From an uncultured Gammaproteobacteria bacterium (GTDB taxonomy: Bacteria > Pseudomonadota > Gammaproteobacteria > SZUA-229): a stretch of DNA of 64,000 nucleotides. Below the pieces are notes generated by a model. It did no database searches. It had not been told where the DNA came from and saw only the letters and a list, made by a program, of their open reading frames with translations. Both the position numbers and the translations under genes were made by a program. The stretch is taken from contig CAJXZZ010000001.1 of assembly GCA_913065105.1 (NCBI GenBank), positions 1-64,000 of the forward strand. The letters are read 5' to 3'. Positions 50,502 through 61,350 of this stretch are shown here, piece by piece (position 1 is the stretch's first letter; every line of letters begins with the position of its first letter).

Positions 50502-52418
50502 TTATTTGTCGTCTTTGCTTTCTTTAACTTCTTCAAATTCAGCATCGACTACATCGTCATCAGCCGCCGCTTCACCTTCGGCAGCTGGCTCACCGGCCTG
50601 CGCCTGTTCTGCATAAGCTTTTTCAGCAATCTTGCCAGCAACTTCGCTTAAAGCTTCTGTTTTTGCTTCGATGACTTCTTTATCATCACCGTCCAATGCG
50701 GCTTTTAATTCAGAGATAGCCGTTTCAGCCGCCGCTTTTTCATCAGCTTCTACTTTATCACCAAGATCTTTAATAGACTTTTCAGTCGCATGGATCATGT
50801 TTTCAGCTGTATTTTTTGCGGTAACTAATGCATGTGCCTGTTTATCTTCATCAGCATGGGCTTCAGCATCTTTAATCATCTGATCGACTTCTTCATCAGA
50901 CAGACCGCTTGATGCTTTGATCACGATAGACTGCTCTTTACCCGTCGCTTTGTCTTTTGCTGATACGTTCAGGATACCGTTGGCATCGATATCAAAAGCC
51001 ACTTCGATCTGTGGCACACCGCGTGGTGCAGGTGGAATATCACTTAAGTCGAAACGACCTAAGGATTTATTACCGGTAGCCATCTCACGTTCACCCTGTA
51101 ATACGTGAACAGTCACTGCGCCTTGATTGTCATCTGCAGTTGAGAATACCTGTGATGCCTTAGTCGGAATCGTGGTGTTTTTCTCAACCAGTTTAGTCAT
51201 TACACCACCCATGGTTTCGATACCCAGAGATAGAGGTGTTACGTCTAATAATAAGATGTCGTTAACATCGCCGCCTAGTACACCACCTTGAATCGCTGCG
51301 CCCATGGCAACCGCTTCATCAGGGTTTACGTCTTTACGAGGCTCTTTACCGAAGAAAGCCTGTACTTCTTCCTGCACCTTAGGCATACGTGATTGACCAC
51401 CGACAAGGATAACGTCGTCGATGTCGCTAAGCGATAAACCAGAATCTTTAAGTGCTTGTTTACAAGGTTCGATAGTGCGAGCGATTAACTCATCAACCAG
51501 GCTTTCCAGTTTGGCGCGAGTCAATTTGATGTTTAAATGTTTTGGTCCAGACGCATCAGCAGTAATGTAAGGCAGATTAACGTCTGTTGACTGTGTTGAA
51601 GACAACTCGATCTTGGCTTTTTCTGCTGCTTCTTTTAAGCGCTGCAGTGCTAATGGATCGTTGTGTAAATCAAAACCGTTATCTTTCTTGAATTCATCAG
51701 CCAGATAATCGATCAGACGTGTATCAAAGTCTTCTCCACCAAGGAAGGTATCACCATTAGTCGCCAGTACCTCAAATTGATGTTCACCGTCGATCTCAGC
51801 AATCTCGATGATAGATACGTCAAAAGTACCACCACCCAGGTCATAAACAACAATCTTGGAATCGCCGCGGTTTTTGTCCATGCCGTAAGCAAGGGCTGCC
51901 GCTGTGGGCTCATTGATAATACGTTTTACATCGAGACCGGCGATACGGCCAGCGTCTTTTGTTGCCTGACGCTGTGAGTCATTAAAATAAGCAGGTACCG
52001 TAATAACGGCTTCTGTCACTTCATGACCGAGATATTCTTCTGCAGTACGTTTCATTTTTTGCAGGATACGCGCTGAAACTTCAGGCGCCGCCATCTTGTT
52101 GCCTTTAGCTTCTACCCAGGCATCACCGTTATCAGCTTTAACAATATTGTAGGGAACAAGCTTGATGTCACGCTGAACAACTTCTTCATCAAAACGACGG
52201 CCGATCAAACGTTTAACCGCGAAAATGGTATCTTTTGGATTAGTTACTGACTGGCGTTTAGCAGGTGAACCTACAACCACTTCATCATCTGTGTAAGCGA
52301 CAACAGAAGGCGTGGTACGCTCGCCTTCACTATTTTCAAGAACCTTCACTGAACCACCGTCCATGACAGCGACACAAGAGTTGGTTGTACCTAAATCTAT
52401 ACCTATAATTTTAGCCAT
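50502..52418 (-). CDS. dnaK: Chaperone DnaK
   Basis: [19 protein letters not shown]; 638 aa. Confidence 0.99.
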   Translation of the reverse strand: MAKIIGIDLGTTNSCVAVMDGGSVKVLENSEGERTTPSVVAYTDDEVVVGSPAKRQSVTNPKDTIFAVKRLIGRRFDEEVVQRDIKLVPYNIVKADNGDAWVEAKGNKMAAPEVSARILQKMKRTAEEYLGHEVTEAVITVPAYFNDSQRQATKDAGRIAGLDVKRIINEPTAAALAYGMDKNRGDSKIVVYDLGGGTFDVSIIEIAEIDGEHQFEVLATNGDTFLGGEDFDTRLIDYLADEFKKDNGFDLHNDPLALQRLKEAAEKAKIELSSTQSTDVNLPYITADASGPKHLNIKLTRAKLESLVDELIARTIEPCKQALKDSGLSLSDIDDVILVGGQSRMPKVQEEVQAFFGKEPRKDVNPDEAVAMGAAIQGGVLGGDVNDILLLDVTPLSLGIETMGGVMTKLVEKNTTIPTKASQVFSTADDNQGAVTVHVLQGEREMATGNKSLGRFDLSDIPPAPRGVPQIEVAFDIDANGILNVSAKDKATGKEQSIVIKASSGLSDEEVDQMIKDAEAHADEDKQAHALVTAKNTAENMIHATEKSIKDLGDKVEADEKAAAETAISELKAALDGDDKEVIEAKTEALSEVAGKIAEKAYAEQAQAGEPAAEGEAAADDDVVDAEFEEVKESKDDK

Positions 52419-52567
52419 TGCTGGTCTCCGATATTTTAGTTTTGCCGGCTTAACCCTGTTAAGTATTGGCAGTAATATTTGTTGTTAGTGTCTATATGGG
52501 GCTGCTTTTATTAAAACCAAGCGATAAATCAGCCAATTACTTAATAAAATTGATGTTTTTAGTTTTT

Positions 52568-53155
52568 TTACTCAACTGCCTTGGAAACGATTACCATCGC
52601 AGGGCGAATTAAGCGCTCATTAAGTGAATACCCCTTCTGCATCACCGCTAACACCGTGTTTGGCTCAACCTCGTCGCTGGGTTGCATGGTCATGGCCTGA
52701 TGTCTGGCCGCATCAAATTTTTCGTTAAGCGGATCGATCTCTTCGATACCCAGTTTCTCCAGCATCTTCCCCAGCATGTTCATTGTTAATTCCATGCCTT
52801 CACGCAGACTTTCAGCACTGGCATCTTCAACGGTAAGACCCAATACCATACTATCTACCACGGGTAGCAGCTCGTTAACGAATTTTTCGATACCGAATTT
52901 ATGTGCGTTTTCCAGATCTTTGACGTTACGGCGGCGCAGGTTATCCATTTCTGCTTTGGTACGGATAAACTGGTCCCAGTTTTCACTGGCTTTTGCCTGT
53001 GCTTGCTCTAGCTGTGCTTCAAGGCTGTCTGCATTCTTTTCCGGGGATTCCAGTTTTTCTTCATTCTTATGTGCATCTTCAAGCTTCGCCTCATCTTTGT
53101 GCGAATCTTCCAGTTGTTCATGTACTTCATTTTGATCTTGTTTTTTAGCAGGCAT
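52568..53155 (-). CDS. grpE: Nucleotide exchange factor GrpE
   Basis: RTKAEMDNLRRRNVKDLENAHKFGIEKFVNELLPVVDS. Confidence 0.96.
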   Translation of the reverse strand: MPAKKQDQNEVHEQLEDSHKDEAKLEDAHKNEEKLESPEKNADSLEAQLEQAQAKASENWDQFIRTKAEMDNLRRRNVKDLENAHKFGIEKFVNELLPVVDSMVLGLTVEDASAESLREGMELTMNMLGKMLEKLGIEEIDPLNEKFDAARHQAMTMQPSDEVEPNTVLAVMQKGYSLNERLIRPAMVIVSKAVE

Positions 53156-53275
53156 GTTGTATCTCGTCTTGTTTTATCTGTATGAAAAATGAAATTAATT
53201 ACTTGCTGTTTTGTATGGTGCTGATTTGCTTTTTTTCAAGAGTGCAGCGAGATTTTTTAACAAAATTTTTTCTCT

Positions 53276-54316
53276 TTATGGGTTTAGAGCATTGCCTAAT
53301 AAGCGCGCTGTCATATCAACAACGGGAATAACCCGATCATAATTCATCCGTGCAGGACCAATAACACCTAATACACCTATCGGTTTACCTGCGACTGAAT
53401 AAGGCGCCGTGATAACACTGCAGTCACCGAAGCCTGCAAACCCAGCCTCATGACCAATAAATATTTTTACACCTTCATTGTGTACGCAGCGATCAAATAA
53501 CCCAAGGATTTCCTGTTTTCTATCAAAAATTTCAAATAGATGCTGCATTTGTTCACGATCGGTATTATCGTTATATCGGAGCAGGTTTTTTTCTCCCTGT
53601 ACGATGAATTCGGGTTTGCTTGTCTCATCTTTCGACAGCGCTTTATTGGCGACTTCGACGGCTGTTCTCATCACGTTATCTACATCCTGGCGAGTACGGT
53701 CAAGATCTTTCAACAGACTCTCTCTTATCTGATCAACATCCTGCCCGGTAAACTGCTGATTAAGGTAATTGGCGGCATGCTGTAGTTCATCTGCGCTGTA
53801 TTCCCTATTGAGATGCAGCACCTTGTTGTGTACATCTTTTTCATTGGTCACCATGATGGCCAGGATGCGCTTTTCGGGTAAGGGTAAAAACTCTATGTGG
53901 CGTAATTTTGCGTGATCTTGTTTAGGCACACTCACGATGCCCGCCATCTGGGTCATTTCAGACACCAGTTGAGATGCCTCACTGACCAGATCATCCATAT
54001 CTTTATCGGGATCAAGTTGCTGCTGTAACTGACTGACTAACCTGGTATCAATCGGCTGAATCTCGAGCAGACTATCAACGAACAGGCGTAAGCCTTGCTC
54101 TGTTGGGATACGTCCTGATGAAGTATGCGGTGCGACGATGAGTCCATTTTTTTCCAGCCCGGACATCACATTTCGGATAGTTGCAGAGCTGATATCAAGC
54201 CCGGCATCTTGAGCCAGTTGCCGTGAACCCACAGGCTGGCCATCATGAATGTAACTGGCGACTAATTGTTTGAGCAAAATAGCAGCGCGATCGTTAAGTA
54301 TGTGTGGTTTATTCAA
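53276..54316 (-). CDS. hrcA: Heat-inducible transcription repressor HrcA
   Basis: LLKQLVASYIHDGQPVGSRQL; SSATIRNVMSGLEKNGLI; GVIGPARMNYDRVIPVVD. Confidence 0.97.
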   Translation of the reverse strand: MNKPHILNDRAAILLKQLVASYIHDGQPVGSRQLAQDAGLDISSATIRNVMSGLEKNGLIVAPHTSSGRIPTEQGLRLFVDSLLEIQPIDTRLVSQLQQQLDPDKDMDDLVSEASQLVSEMTQMAGIVSVPKQDHAKLRHIEFLPLPEKRILAIMVTNEKDVHNKVLHLNREYSADELQHAANYLNQQFTGQDVDQIRESLLKDLDRTRQDVDNVMRTAVEVANKALSKDETSKPEFIVQGEKNLLRYNDNTDREQMQHLFEIFDRKQEILGLFDRCVHNEGVKIFIGHEAGFAGFGDCSVITAPYSVAGKPIGVLGVIGPARMNYDRVIPVVDMTARLLGNALNP

Positions 54317-54345
54317 TGTATCGGTATGTATCTAGTTGTTAATGC

Positions 54346-54372
54346 TTAGCACTCTATGGGCATGAGTGCTAA
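54346..54372. promoter_or_regulatory. CIRCE operator upstream of hrcA
   Basis: TTAGCACTC-TATGGGCAT-GAGTGCTAA, perfect 9-9-9 inverted repeat. Confidence 0.97.
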
Positions 54373-54428
54373 AAACAAGAATTATGGTTGTAAATAGTTA
54401 GCTGGTCAAGAAAAACAAAATATTGTCT

Positions 54429-54525
54429 TACCGCAGAGACGCGAAGTCGCAGAGAAAACCTTTTTTGATGTTATGCGTGCCGCAGGCAATTTTGTAAAAA
54501 CTCTGCGACTATGCGTCGCTGCGGC
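54429..54525. repeat. Long palindromic element, copy 3 (hrcA upstream)
   Basis: TACCGCAGAGACGCGAAGTCGCAGAG ... CTCTGCGACTATGCGTCGCTGCGGC, inner TGCC-GCA-GGCA. Confidence 0.9.
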
Positions 54526-54603
54526 TAAATTTGTTTTTATACCTGCATATCAGTTAGCGTATAATGCGTTTTCGAAACACCCCAATCGCCATTACCGGTA
54601 CCC

Positions 54604-57600
54604 ATGACAGAGTCACATTCAGCAAGAATTCGAGAGATTCCTTACAACTACACGTCTTATTCAGACCGTGAAATTATTATTCGATTTCTGGGCGAAGAAA
54701 GCTGGCGCATTGTTGAAAAACTGCGTACCTCACGACGCACTGGTCGCTCAGCACGGATGTTGTTTGAAGTTCTTGGTGACATGTGGGTGATCAAAAGAAA
54801 TCCTTTTGTAAAAGACGACCTGCTGAATAATACAAAGCGTCGTGAATCGCTAATTAATGCCTTAAAACACCGTTTGAAGCAGGTTGAAATTCGCGCTGAT
54901 GGAAATGCCGATGCATTAATCCTGCATAGCAATTGCTTGAAGGCAATCACAACCTTTGAAGAAAACCTGTTGTCTCAGATATCACTACGTCAAAAAACGC
55001 TCAGAGCATTGAGCAAAATTACCTCTAAGAACAATATTGATTTTAGTGGCCTGGCACGCATTGCACATTCAACAGATGCAACCGACTGGCGTATCGCCAT
55101 GCCATTTGTAGTGTTTAAACCGGATACTGAACACGAAGTTGCCGCTATCGTAAGGGCATGTATTGCTTTAGGTTTAACCATTATTCCACGCGGTGGCGGC
55201 ACCGGTTATACCGGCGGCGCTATACCACTGCATGCCAACACGGCGGTCATCAATACCGAAAAACTGGAAACATTAAGCCCGGTAAATCACATCGAACTAT
55301 CGGGGCTGAAAGGTAAATACCCGGTGGTCGAATGTGGCGCCGGGGTTATTACTCGGCGAGTTTCTAACTTAGCCGAACAGCACGGCTACGCCTTTGCGGT
55401 CGATCCTACTTCTCAGGATGCATCGACCATCGGCGGTAACATCTCCATGAACGCTGGCGGTAAAAAAGCCGTGATCTGGGGAACTGCTTTAGACAACCTG
55501 GTTTCATGGCGCATGGTGACGCCAGATGGTTTATGGATGGACGTTGAACGTATCAACCATAACCTCGGCAAAATTCATGACCAGCAGCAGGTCACGTTTA
55601 AGATCACACGTTATCAGGCAGATGGAAAAACCACTATCGGTGAAGCAGAATTACTGCAGCTCGATGGACAGTGTTTTCGAAAAAAAGGCCTGGGTAAAGA
55701 TGTAACGGATAAATTTTTATTCGGTCTACCCGGCATTCAGAAAGAAGGTTGTGATGGTTTAATTACATCCGGTCGTTTCATCCTGCATAAGATGCCAGAG
55801 CATAAACGTACCATCTGTCTCGAATTTTTTGGCAGCGACATCGCAGAAGCGGTTCCCGCTGTCGTCGAAGTAAAACAGCTGCTCGATAACAATAAAAATG
55901 TTTTACTCACAGGCCTCGAACATTTAGACGAACGTTATATTAAAGCCGTTAAATACACCACCAAAGCCAGTAGTGCAGATGGCTCTTATGATGGCCGGCC
56001 TAAAATGGTTTTACTGGCAGATATTTCATCTGATGATGAAGATGAAGTAAACGCTGCAGCTCAACAAGTTATCGAAACCTGTAAAAAAAGAAATGCTCAG
56101 GGCTTTATTGCTGTAAGTGCGGAGGCGCGTAAACGCTTCTGGCTTGACCGTGCACGCACCGCCGCCATCTCTGCGCATACCAATGCATTTAAAATCAATG
56201 AAGATGTCGTCATCCCGCTGCCACGTTTAGGCGAATATAACCGTGGCATCGAATGCATCAACATCGACCAGGCGATCAGCAATAAGATAAAAATTTGCGA
56301 TGCCGTCATCAAGTATCTCGATAGCAATCTTAAAGATGCTAAAGAAGATGATGCTTATGCAACAAGCATAGAAGCTGAGCAGATCATTCAGAAAAAATGT
56401 GAGACCGCTATACAGCTCATAGCCACAAAGAAACAACGCTGGTCAAATATCCTTCAACACCTGGATTCGCCAGCAAACGAAGTAAAACATCTGTTACTCG
56501 ATAGCGAACTGGAGAATATCAGAGACGCTGATAATCTGATCGACCTGTTACTGCGACGCGATTGTGTAATTTCGTATAGCAGAGAGATCTATAATTCGTT
56601 AAGAGAGATTTTTTCTGGTCAGGACTTAAGCCCAGTCAGAGAAAAGCTCAAACAGATACATGGCAACATCAGAGATTCTAAACTGTTTGTCGCCTTACAC
56701 ATGCACGCAGGTGACGGCAACGTACATACTAATATTCCCGTGCATTCAGATAACTACACGATGCTGCAGGAAGCAGATAAGATCGTCGATCAAATAATGG
56801 CGTTGGCGCAGTCACTCGATGGCGTTATCTCCGGTGAACACGGTATCGGTTTAACCAAGATCCAGTACCTGGAGCCTGAAAAATTAGCAGAATTTGCCAG
56901 CTATAAAAACAGAGTTGACCCAGAACAGCATTTCAATAAAGGAAAATTACAGGCGATATCAAACCTCGAGTTAGCCTATACCCCTTCTTTACGTCTGGTG
57001 CAACAGGAAGCGATTATCCTTGAAGATAGTGAACTGGGCGCATTAAACGATGAGATTAAAAATTGCCTGCGCTGCGGTAAATGCAAACCAGAATGCATGA
57101 CACATGTACCGCGCGCAAACCTGTATTACTCACCGCGTGACAAGATCTTAGCGACCGGCTTAATGATCGAAGCTTTTTTATATGAAGAGCAAACCAGACG
57201 CGGCATCTCACTTTCACATTTCGATTCGATGAATGACATCGCAGACCACTGCACCACCTGCCATAAATGCCTGCCCCCTTGCCCGGTAAATATAGATTTT
57301 GGTGATGTCTCTATTCATATGCGTCATATCTTGACCAAACACGGTAAAAAGAAAAGTAACCTTGGCACCAAAGCCGCTATCACTTTTCTCAATGTTAAAA
57401 ACCCCTTCGCTGTAAAAACACTGCGTACGGTATTAGCGCGCGGTGGTTTTAAAGCAATAAATACGGGTCACTTTTTTGCAAAAAGATTTGGTCTGTTAGG
57501 TAAGAAAAAGAGAATACCGCCTAGTACAACAGGCCCTGTTGATAGTACAACACAGATTGTTAACCTGGTACGAAAACCTATCCGAGTGGCTGTGCCGCGT

Positions 57601-58476
57601 AAAACCAGCCGTGCCCTGCTAAATCTGGAAGATACCAGTGTTGTTTCTATCATAAGAAATCCTGAATTAAATCATGATGATTCGGATGCTGTGTTTTATT
57701 TTCCTGGTTGCGGCTCAGAAAGACTGTTCAGTGAAATTGCCATGGCAACATTACATATGCTCTATGAAGCAGGTGTGCAGACGGTATTACCGCCGGGTTA
57801 CTTATGTTGCGGCTACCCACAAAGCTCTGCTGGACTACAGGATAAGAGTCGTTCGATAACGACAGAGAACCGCGTATTGTTTCATCGCATCGCCAATACA
57901 CTTAATTATCTCGACATAAAAACGGTGATCGTCTCCTGCGGCACCTGCATGGACCAGTTATTGAAATATGAATTTGAAAAGATATTTCCAGACTGTCGCT
58001 TACTGGATATACATGAATATCTGATGGAAAAAAATATCACCCTGCAAGGTACTAGCGACACCGAGTATCTGTATCACGATCCCTGCCACACACCGATGAA
58101 ACTATATGACCCCATCACCGTTGCAGAAAAACTGTTAAACAAGAACGTAGTTAACAATGATAGATGCTGCGGCGAAGCCGGCACCTTGGGTACCTCGAGG
58201 CCAGACATCGCAGAACAGCTTCGTTACCGTAAACGTGAAGAAATGGCAAAAGATATTAAAACAATCACTGGTCACAACAAAGCCAAAAATAATGAAGTTA
58301 AAATATTAACGTCCTGCCCTGCCTGCCAACAGGGCCTGGGCAGATACACTGATGATACGGGTTTGAAAACGGACTACATCATCGTGGAAATGGCAAACCA
58401 TATGCATGGCAAAAACTGGGAAAAACAGTTTATTCAAAAAGCGAATAATGGTGGCATTGAGAAGGTGCTGCTCTGA
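54604..58476 (+). CDS. FAD-binding / Fe-S oxidoreductase fusion (DUF3683, D-lactate dehydrogenase-like)
   Basis: N-terminal IREIPYNYTSYSDREIIIRFLG; PRGGGTGYTGGAIPLH FAD domain; CLRCGKCKPEC and CTTCHKCLPPCP clusters; CCG domains. Confidence 0.92.
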   Translation: MTESHSARIREIPYNYTSYSDREIIIRFLGEESWRIVEKLRTSRRTGRSARMLFEVLGDMWVIKRNPFVKDDLLNNTKRRESLINALKHRLKQVEIRADGNADALILHSNCLKAITTFEENLLSQISLRQKTLRALSKITSKNNIDFSGLARIAHSTDATDWRIAMPFVVFKPDTEHEVAAIVRACIALGLTIIPRGGGTGYTGGAIPLHANTAVINTEKLETLSPVNHIELSGLKGKYPVVECGAGVITRRVSNLAEQHGYAFAVDPTSQDASTIGGNISMNAGGKKAVIWGTALDNLVSWRMVTPDGLWMDVERINHNLGKIHDQQQVTFKITRYQADGKTTIGEAELLQLDGQCFRKKGLGKDVTDKFLFGLPGIQKEGCDGLITSGRFILHKMPEHKRTICLEFFGSDIAEAVPAVVEVKQLLDNNKNVLLTGLEHLDERYIKAVKYTTKASSADGSYDGRPKMVLLADISSDDEDEVNAAAQQVIETCKKRNAQGFIAVSAEARKRFWLDRARTAAISAHTNAFKINEDVVIPLPRLGEYNRGIECINIDQAISNKIKICDAVIKYLDSNLKDAKEDDAYATSIEAEQIIQKKCETAIQLIATKKQRWSNILQHLDSPANEVKHLLLDSELENIRDADNLIDLLLRRDCVISYSREIYNSLREIFSGQDLSPVREKLKQIHGNIRDSKLFVALHMHAGDGNVHTNIPVHSDNYTMLQEADKIVDQIMALAQSLDGVISGEHGIGLTKIQYLEPEKLAEFASYKNRVDPEQHFNKGKLQAISNLELAYTPSLRLVQQEAIILEDSELGALNDEIKNCLRCGKCKPECMTHVPRANLYYSPRDKILATGLMIEAFLYEEQTRRGISLSHFDSMNDIADHCTTCHKCLPPCPVNIDFGDVSIHMRHILTKHGKKKSNLGTKAAITFLNVKNPFAVKTLRTVLARGGFKAINTGHFFAKRFGLLGKKKRIPPSTTGPVDSTTQIVNLVRKPIRVAVPRKTSRALLNLEDTSVVSIIRNPELNHDDSDAVFYFPGCGSERLFSEIAMATLHMLYEAGVQTVLPPGYLCCGYPQSSAGLQDKSRSITTENRVLFHRIANTLNYLDIKTVIVSCGTCMDQLLKYEFEKIFPDCRLLDIHEYLMEKNITLQGTSDTEYLYHDPCHTPMKLYDPITVAEKLLNKNVVNNDRCCGEAGTLGTSRPDIAEQLRYRKREEMAKDIKTITGHNKAKNNEVKILTSCPACQQGLGRYTDDTGLKTDYIIVEMANHMHGKNWEKQFIQKANNGGIEKVLL

Positions 58477-58532
58477 TTTATGACAGTTTCAGCCTGTTAT
58501 AATTAGCAGAAGAACCTGACTGCTTAAATTAT

Positions 58533-59207
58533 TCAACTTACCTTAGCTAAAACACCATCTTCGAGCGTATAAATAGTATCCATACGTTCTGCAATTTTTA
58601 GATCATGGGTAACGATAACCAGTGATGTATTGTATTGTCTGTTTAGATCTATGATTAGCTCTATCGCCTGTTCGGCATTCTTTCGATCGAGATTGCCTGT
58701 AGGTTCATCGGCAAGTATACAATCTGGCTGATGGATCAACGCACGGGCGATTGCTGCTCGCTGCCGTTCACCACCAGATAACTCACTGGGTTTATGGTGG
58801 ACACGTTGTTTAAGACCAACGTTTTCCAATACCTCTTCAGCACGTTGTGTTGCCTCTGCAACCGAACTGCCTTTAATCAAGAGAGGCATGGCTACATTTT
58901 CAAGGGCAGAAAATTCTGGCAGCAGGTGATGAAACTGGTAGATAAAACCAAATTTTTTATTTCTGACGATACAGCGTTGTCGTTCACTCAGCTCATGCAC
59001 ATTTACATCATCTAAGAAAACCTGTCCACTTGTCGGTTTATCTAAACCGCCAAGTATATTTAATAAGGTGGTTTTTCCTGATCCCGATGAACCTATGATG
59101 GCAGATGTTTCAGCACGGTCTAGATTGAATGAGATGTCATTCAATACGTGTAGATCATTACGAATGCCGTCATTATAATCTTTTGCTATATTTGTAGCGC
59201 GTAACAT
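58533..59207 (-). CDS. lolD: Lipoprotein-releasing ABC transporter ATPase
   Basis: IIGSSGSGKTTLLNILGGLD; LSGGERQRAAIARALIHQPDCILADEPTGNLD. Confidence 0.95.
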   Translation of the reverse strand: MLRATNIAKDYNDGIRNDLHVLNDISFNLDRAETSAIIGSSGSGKTTLLNILGGLDKPTSGQVFLDDVNVHELSERQRCIVRNKKFGFIYQFHHLLPEFSALENVAMPLLIKGSSVAEATQRAEEVLENVGLKQRVHHKPSELSGGERQRAAIARALIHQPDCILADEPTGNLDRKNAEQAIELIIDLNRQYNTSLVIVTHDLKIAERMDTIYTLEDGVLAKVS

Positions 59208-59217
59208 AGTCTAGTCC

Positions 59218-60465
59218 TTACTCATAACGTAGTGCTTCAGCAGGTAATGTCTTTGACGCACGCCAGGCAGGATAAATAGTCGCCAGTATAGTTACCGAGA
59301 ATGCAGATAAAGCATAAGTGACAACTTCACTAGCTTTCACGTCTGCTACGATATCGCTGATGTAATAAACATCACTTGGAAGAAAATCGGTGTTAAACAA
59401 CTGCTCTAACCAGGAAACGATCTCAAACACATTAAGCGCAACAGGTACGCCAGCCCCGACGCCTATCAATGTACCAAAAAATCCTATGAACGCGCCCTGG
59501 ATGATGAAGATGATCATGACACTCGAAGGCTGCATACCCAGCGCACGTAATATGGCGATATCGGATTCTTTCTCTGTGACGGTCATCATCAGAGTAGAGA
59601 CAATATTTAAAGCGGCCACTGACACCATTAGTAATAAAATGATAAACATTACGGTTTTTTCAGTCTGTAATGCTCTAAAGAAATTTTTGTGTTGTTTTGA
59701 CCAGTCCTTTACCCAGAAATCTTCGCCAAAATCCTTCTCGATTTCACGTGAAATTCGAGGTGCTTCGAATAGATCCGTCAGTTTTAAACGGACGCCATTC
59801 ACTTTATCTTTATAACTGAAAAGCTTTGAAGCATCATCGATATGCATATAGGCCATGGCGGCATCAAATTGATGCATACCAACTTCAAACACACCTACGA
59901 CACGAAAACGACGTAATCTCGGCATGACACCAACCGCCGTCACACTGGCCTGTGGGGTAATGACGGTGACACGTTCACCTTCATAAACACCAAGAGTATT
60001 AGCTAATTCGCGACCTAGAACGATACCATATTCGCCTGCTTTTAAATCAGACAGGCTGCCTGAGATCATTTTTGATTCGACCAGCGACACCTTACTCTCC
60101 ATCTCTGGTTGAATACCGCGAATTAACGAGCCACTTACACGACGACCATTTGACAACATGATCTCTTTATTTATGTAAGGCGCAGCGGCTAAAACTTCTT
60201 TATTTTTTATGGCTTTTTCCAGCACGGCAGGCCAATCGCGCAGGTATCCATCGAAACCAGTGATAGTGGCATGCGAGGTCATACTTAATGTGCGATCACG
60301 TAATTCGTTACCAAAACCGTTCATTACCGAAAGCACGACGATAAGCGCAAATACGCCCATAGCGACACCTGCGATAGATATGAAAGCAATGAATGATACG
60401 AAGTGACTTTTACGTTTAGCACGAATGTAACGTAAGCCGATAAATAGCTCTTTAGGCTGGAACAT
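59218..60465 (-). CDS. Lipoprotein-releasing system permease (LolC/E family)
   Basis: LFIGLRYIRAKRKSHFVSFIAFISIAGVAMGV; four-TM MacB/Lol topology. Confidence 0.92.
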   Translation of the reverse strand: MFQPKELFIGLRYIRAKRKSHFVSFIAFISIAGVAMGVFALIVVLSVMNGFGNELRDRTLSMTSHATITGFDGYLRDWPAVLEKAIKNKEVLAAAPYINKEIMLSNGRRVSGSLIRGIQPEMESKVSLVESKMISGSLSDLKAGEYGIVLGRELANTLGVYEGERVTVITPQASVTAVGVMPRLRRFRVVGVFEVGMHQFDAAMAYMHIDDASKLFSYKDKVNGVRLKLTDLFEAPRISREIEKDFGEDFWVKDWSKQHKNFFRALQTEKTVMFIILLLMVSVAALNIVSTLMMTVTEKESDIAILRALGMQPSSVMIIFIIQGAFIGFFGTLIGVGAGVPVALNVFEIVSWLEQLFNTDFLPSDVYYISDIVADVKASEVVTYALSAFSVTILATIYPAWRASKTLPAEALRYE

Positions 60466-60577
60466 TATATGTTTAAAGACCTGAATGAAAAATGTTTAAA
60501 ACTTCTAGAGAACCATTTTGTAGTAGATATTCAGGATCATAGCAATACCAGACAAAACACATTTTTACAAAATATTA

Positions 60578-61222
60578 TTATTTTTTCTTGATGAGATTTT
60601 TATCTTTTAAATCGTTGATCAGTAATTTAGTCAAATCAGTGATCACTTCATCAACAGATTCGGGCGAGAATGTACGGCTGCGTGCAGACCACACCAGTTC
60701 TTCTGTTTTAACATCGTACAGATTGGTTTCCAGCGTATAGGTTTCGTGGGTGGTGTAATAACCAGGGCTATGAACATAACTATTTACGTGTGGGTAATAA
60801 CCATACATGCCGCCACCATAACCACCACCGTAGCCACCGTAGCCATAACCACCGTATCCCGCGCCCGAGTAACCCATGCCTGGTCGATAGACTGTTTCTT
60901 CCTCTACCGCGGTCATGTGGGTAATAATGACACCATCAATCTCCATGCCTTCGATCGCTTTTACTACGGTATTGCGTTCAATTTTCTCGCTACTTTTGAT
61001 CAGTTTATAACTTGCCTCTGCCTCAGTTCCCACTTCTCTTAATGCTTCCACGAAGTGGCTTTCATAAGCACGCCTATTTTGTTCGCTCTCAGCTATACCG
61101 ATTATAAGCAGATCGTTATATGACTTTTTATTATCAGGTTCAACCCATGATTGAGAAATCTTGGTATTTGCACACGAAAATAGCAAAAAGACCGTACTGA
61201 TCAATAAGATTTTTTTACTCAT
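60578..61222 (-). CDS. Putative lipoprotein with Gly/Tyr-rich insert
   Basis: MSKKILLISTVFLLFSCANTK lipobox-like FSCAN; GMGYSGAGYGGYGYGGYGGGYGGGMYGYY. Confidence 0.75.
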   Translation of the reverse strand: MSKKILLISTVFLLFSCANTKISQSWVEPDNKKSYNDLLIIGIAESEQNRRAYESHFVEALREVGTEAEASYKLIKSSEKIERNTVVKAIEGMEIDGVIITHMTAVEEETVYRPGMGYSGAGYGGYGYGGYGGGYGGGMYGYYPHVNSYVHSPGYYTTHETYTLETNLYDVKTEELVWSARSRTFSPESVDEVITDLTKLLINDLKDKNLIKKK

Positions 61223-61350
61223 ATTCTGATTAAACAAGATCATAAATATTTCCTTTAGGATTAATTCTGTTATCTGCATGCATGATAGCAACTGCACACT
61301 AAAACACAATGTCTTATATTGTTAAACACCTAAACAGTTTGAATTTTAAG

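Noticed and set aside
51777-51977. Antisense ORFs in dnaK and other conserved genes
   Set aside because: Expected by chance in coding DNA with biased third positions; no start context or domain support.
49140-54525. Palindromes as simple rho-independent terminators
   Set aside because: Stems are long, arms separated by 30-50 bp, and no consistent U-tract follows; one lies within an apparent operon.
60746-61042. 98-aa plus-strand ORF
   Set aside because: Antisense to the Gly/Tyr-rich lipoprotein; open frame explained by GGY codon bias.
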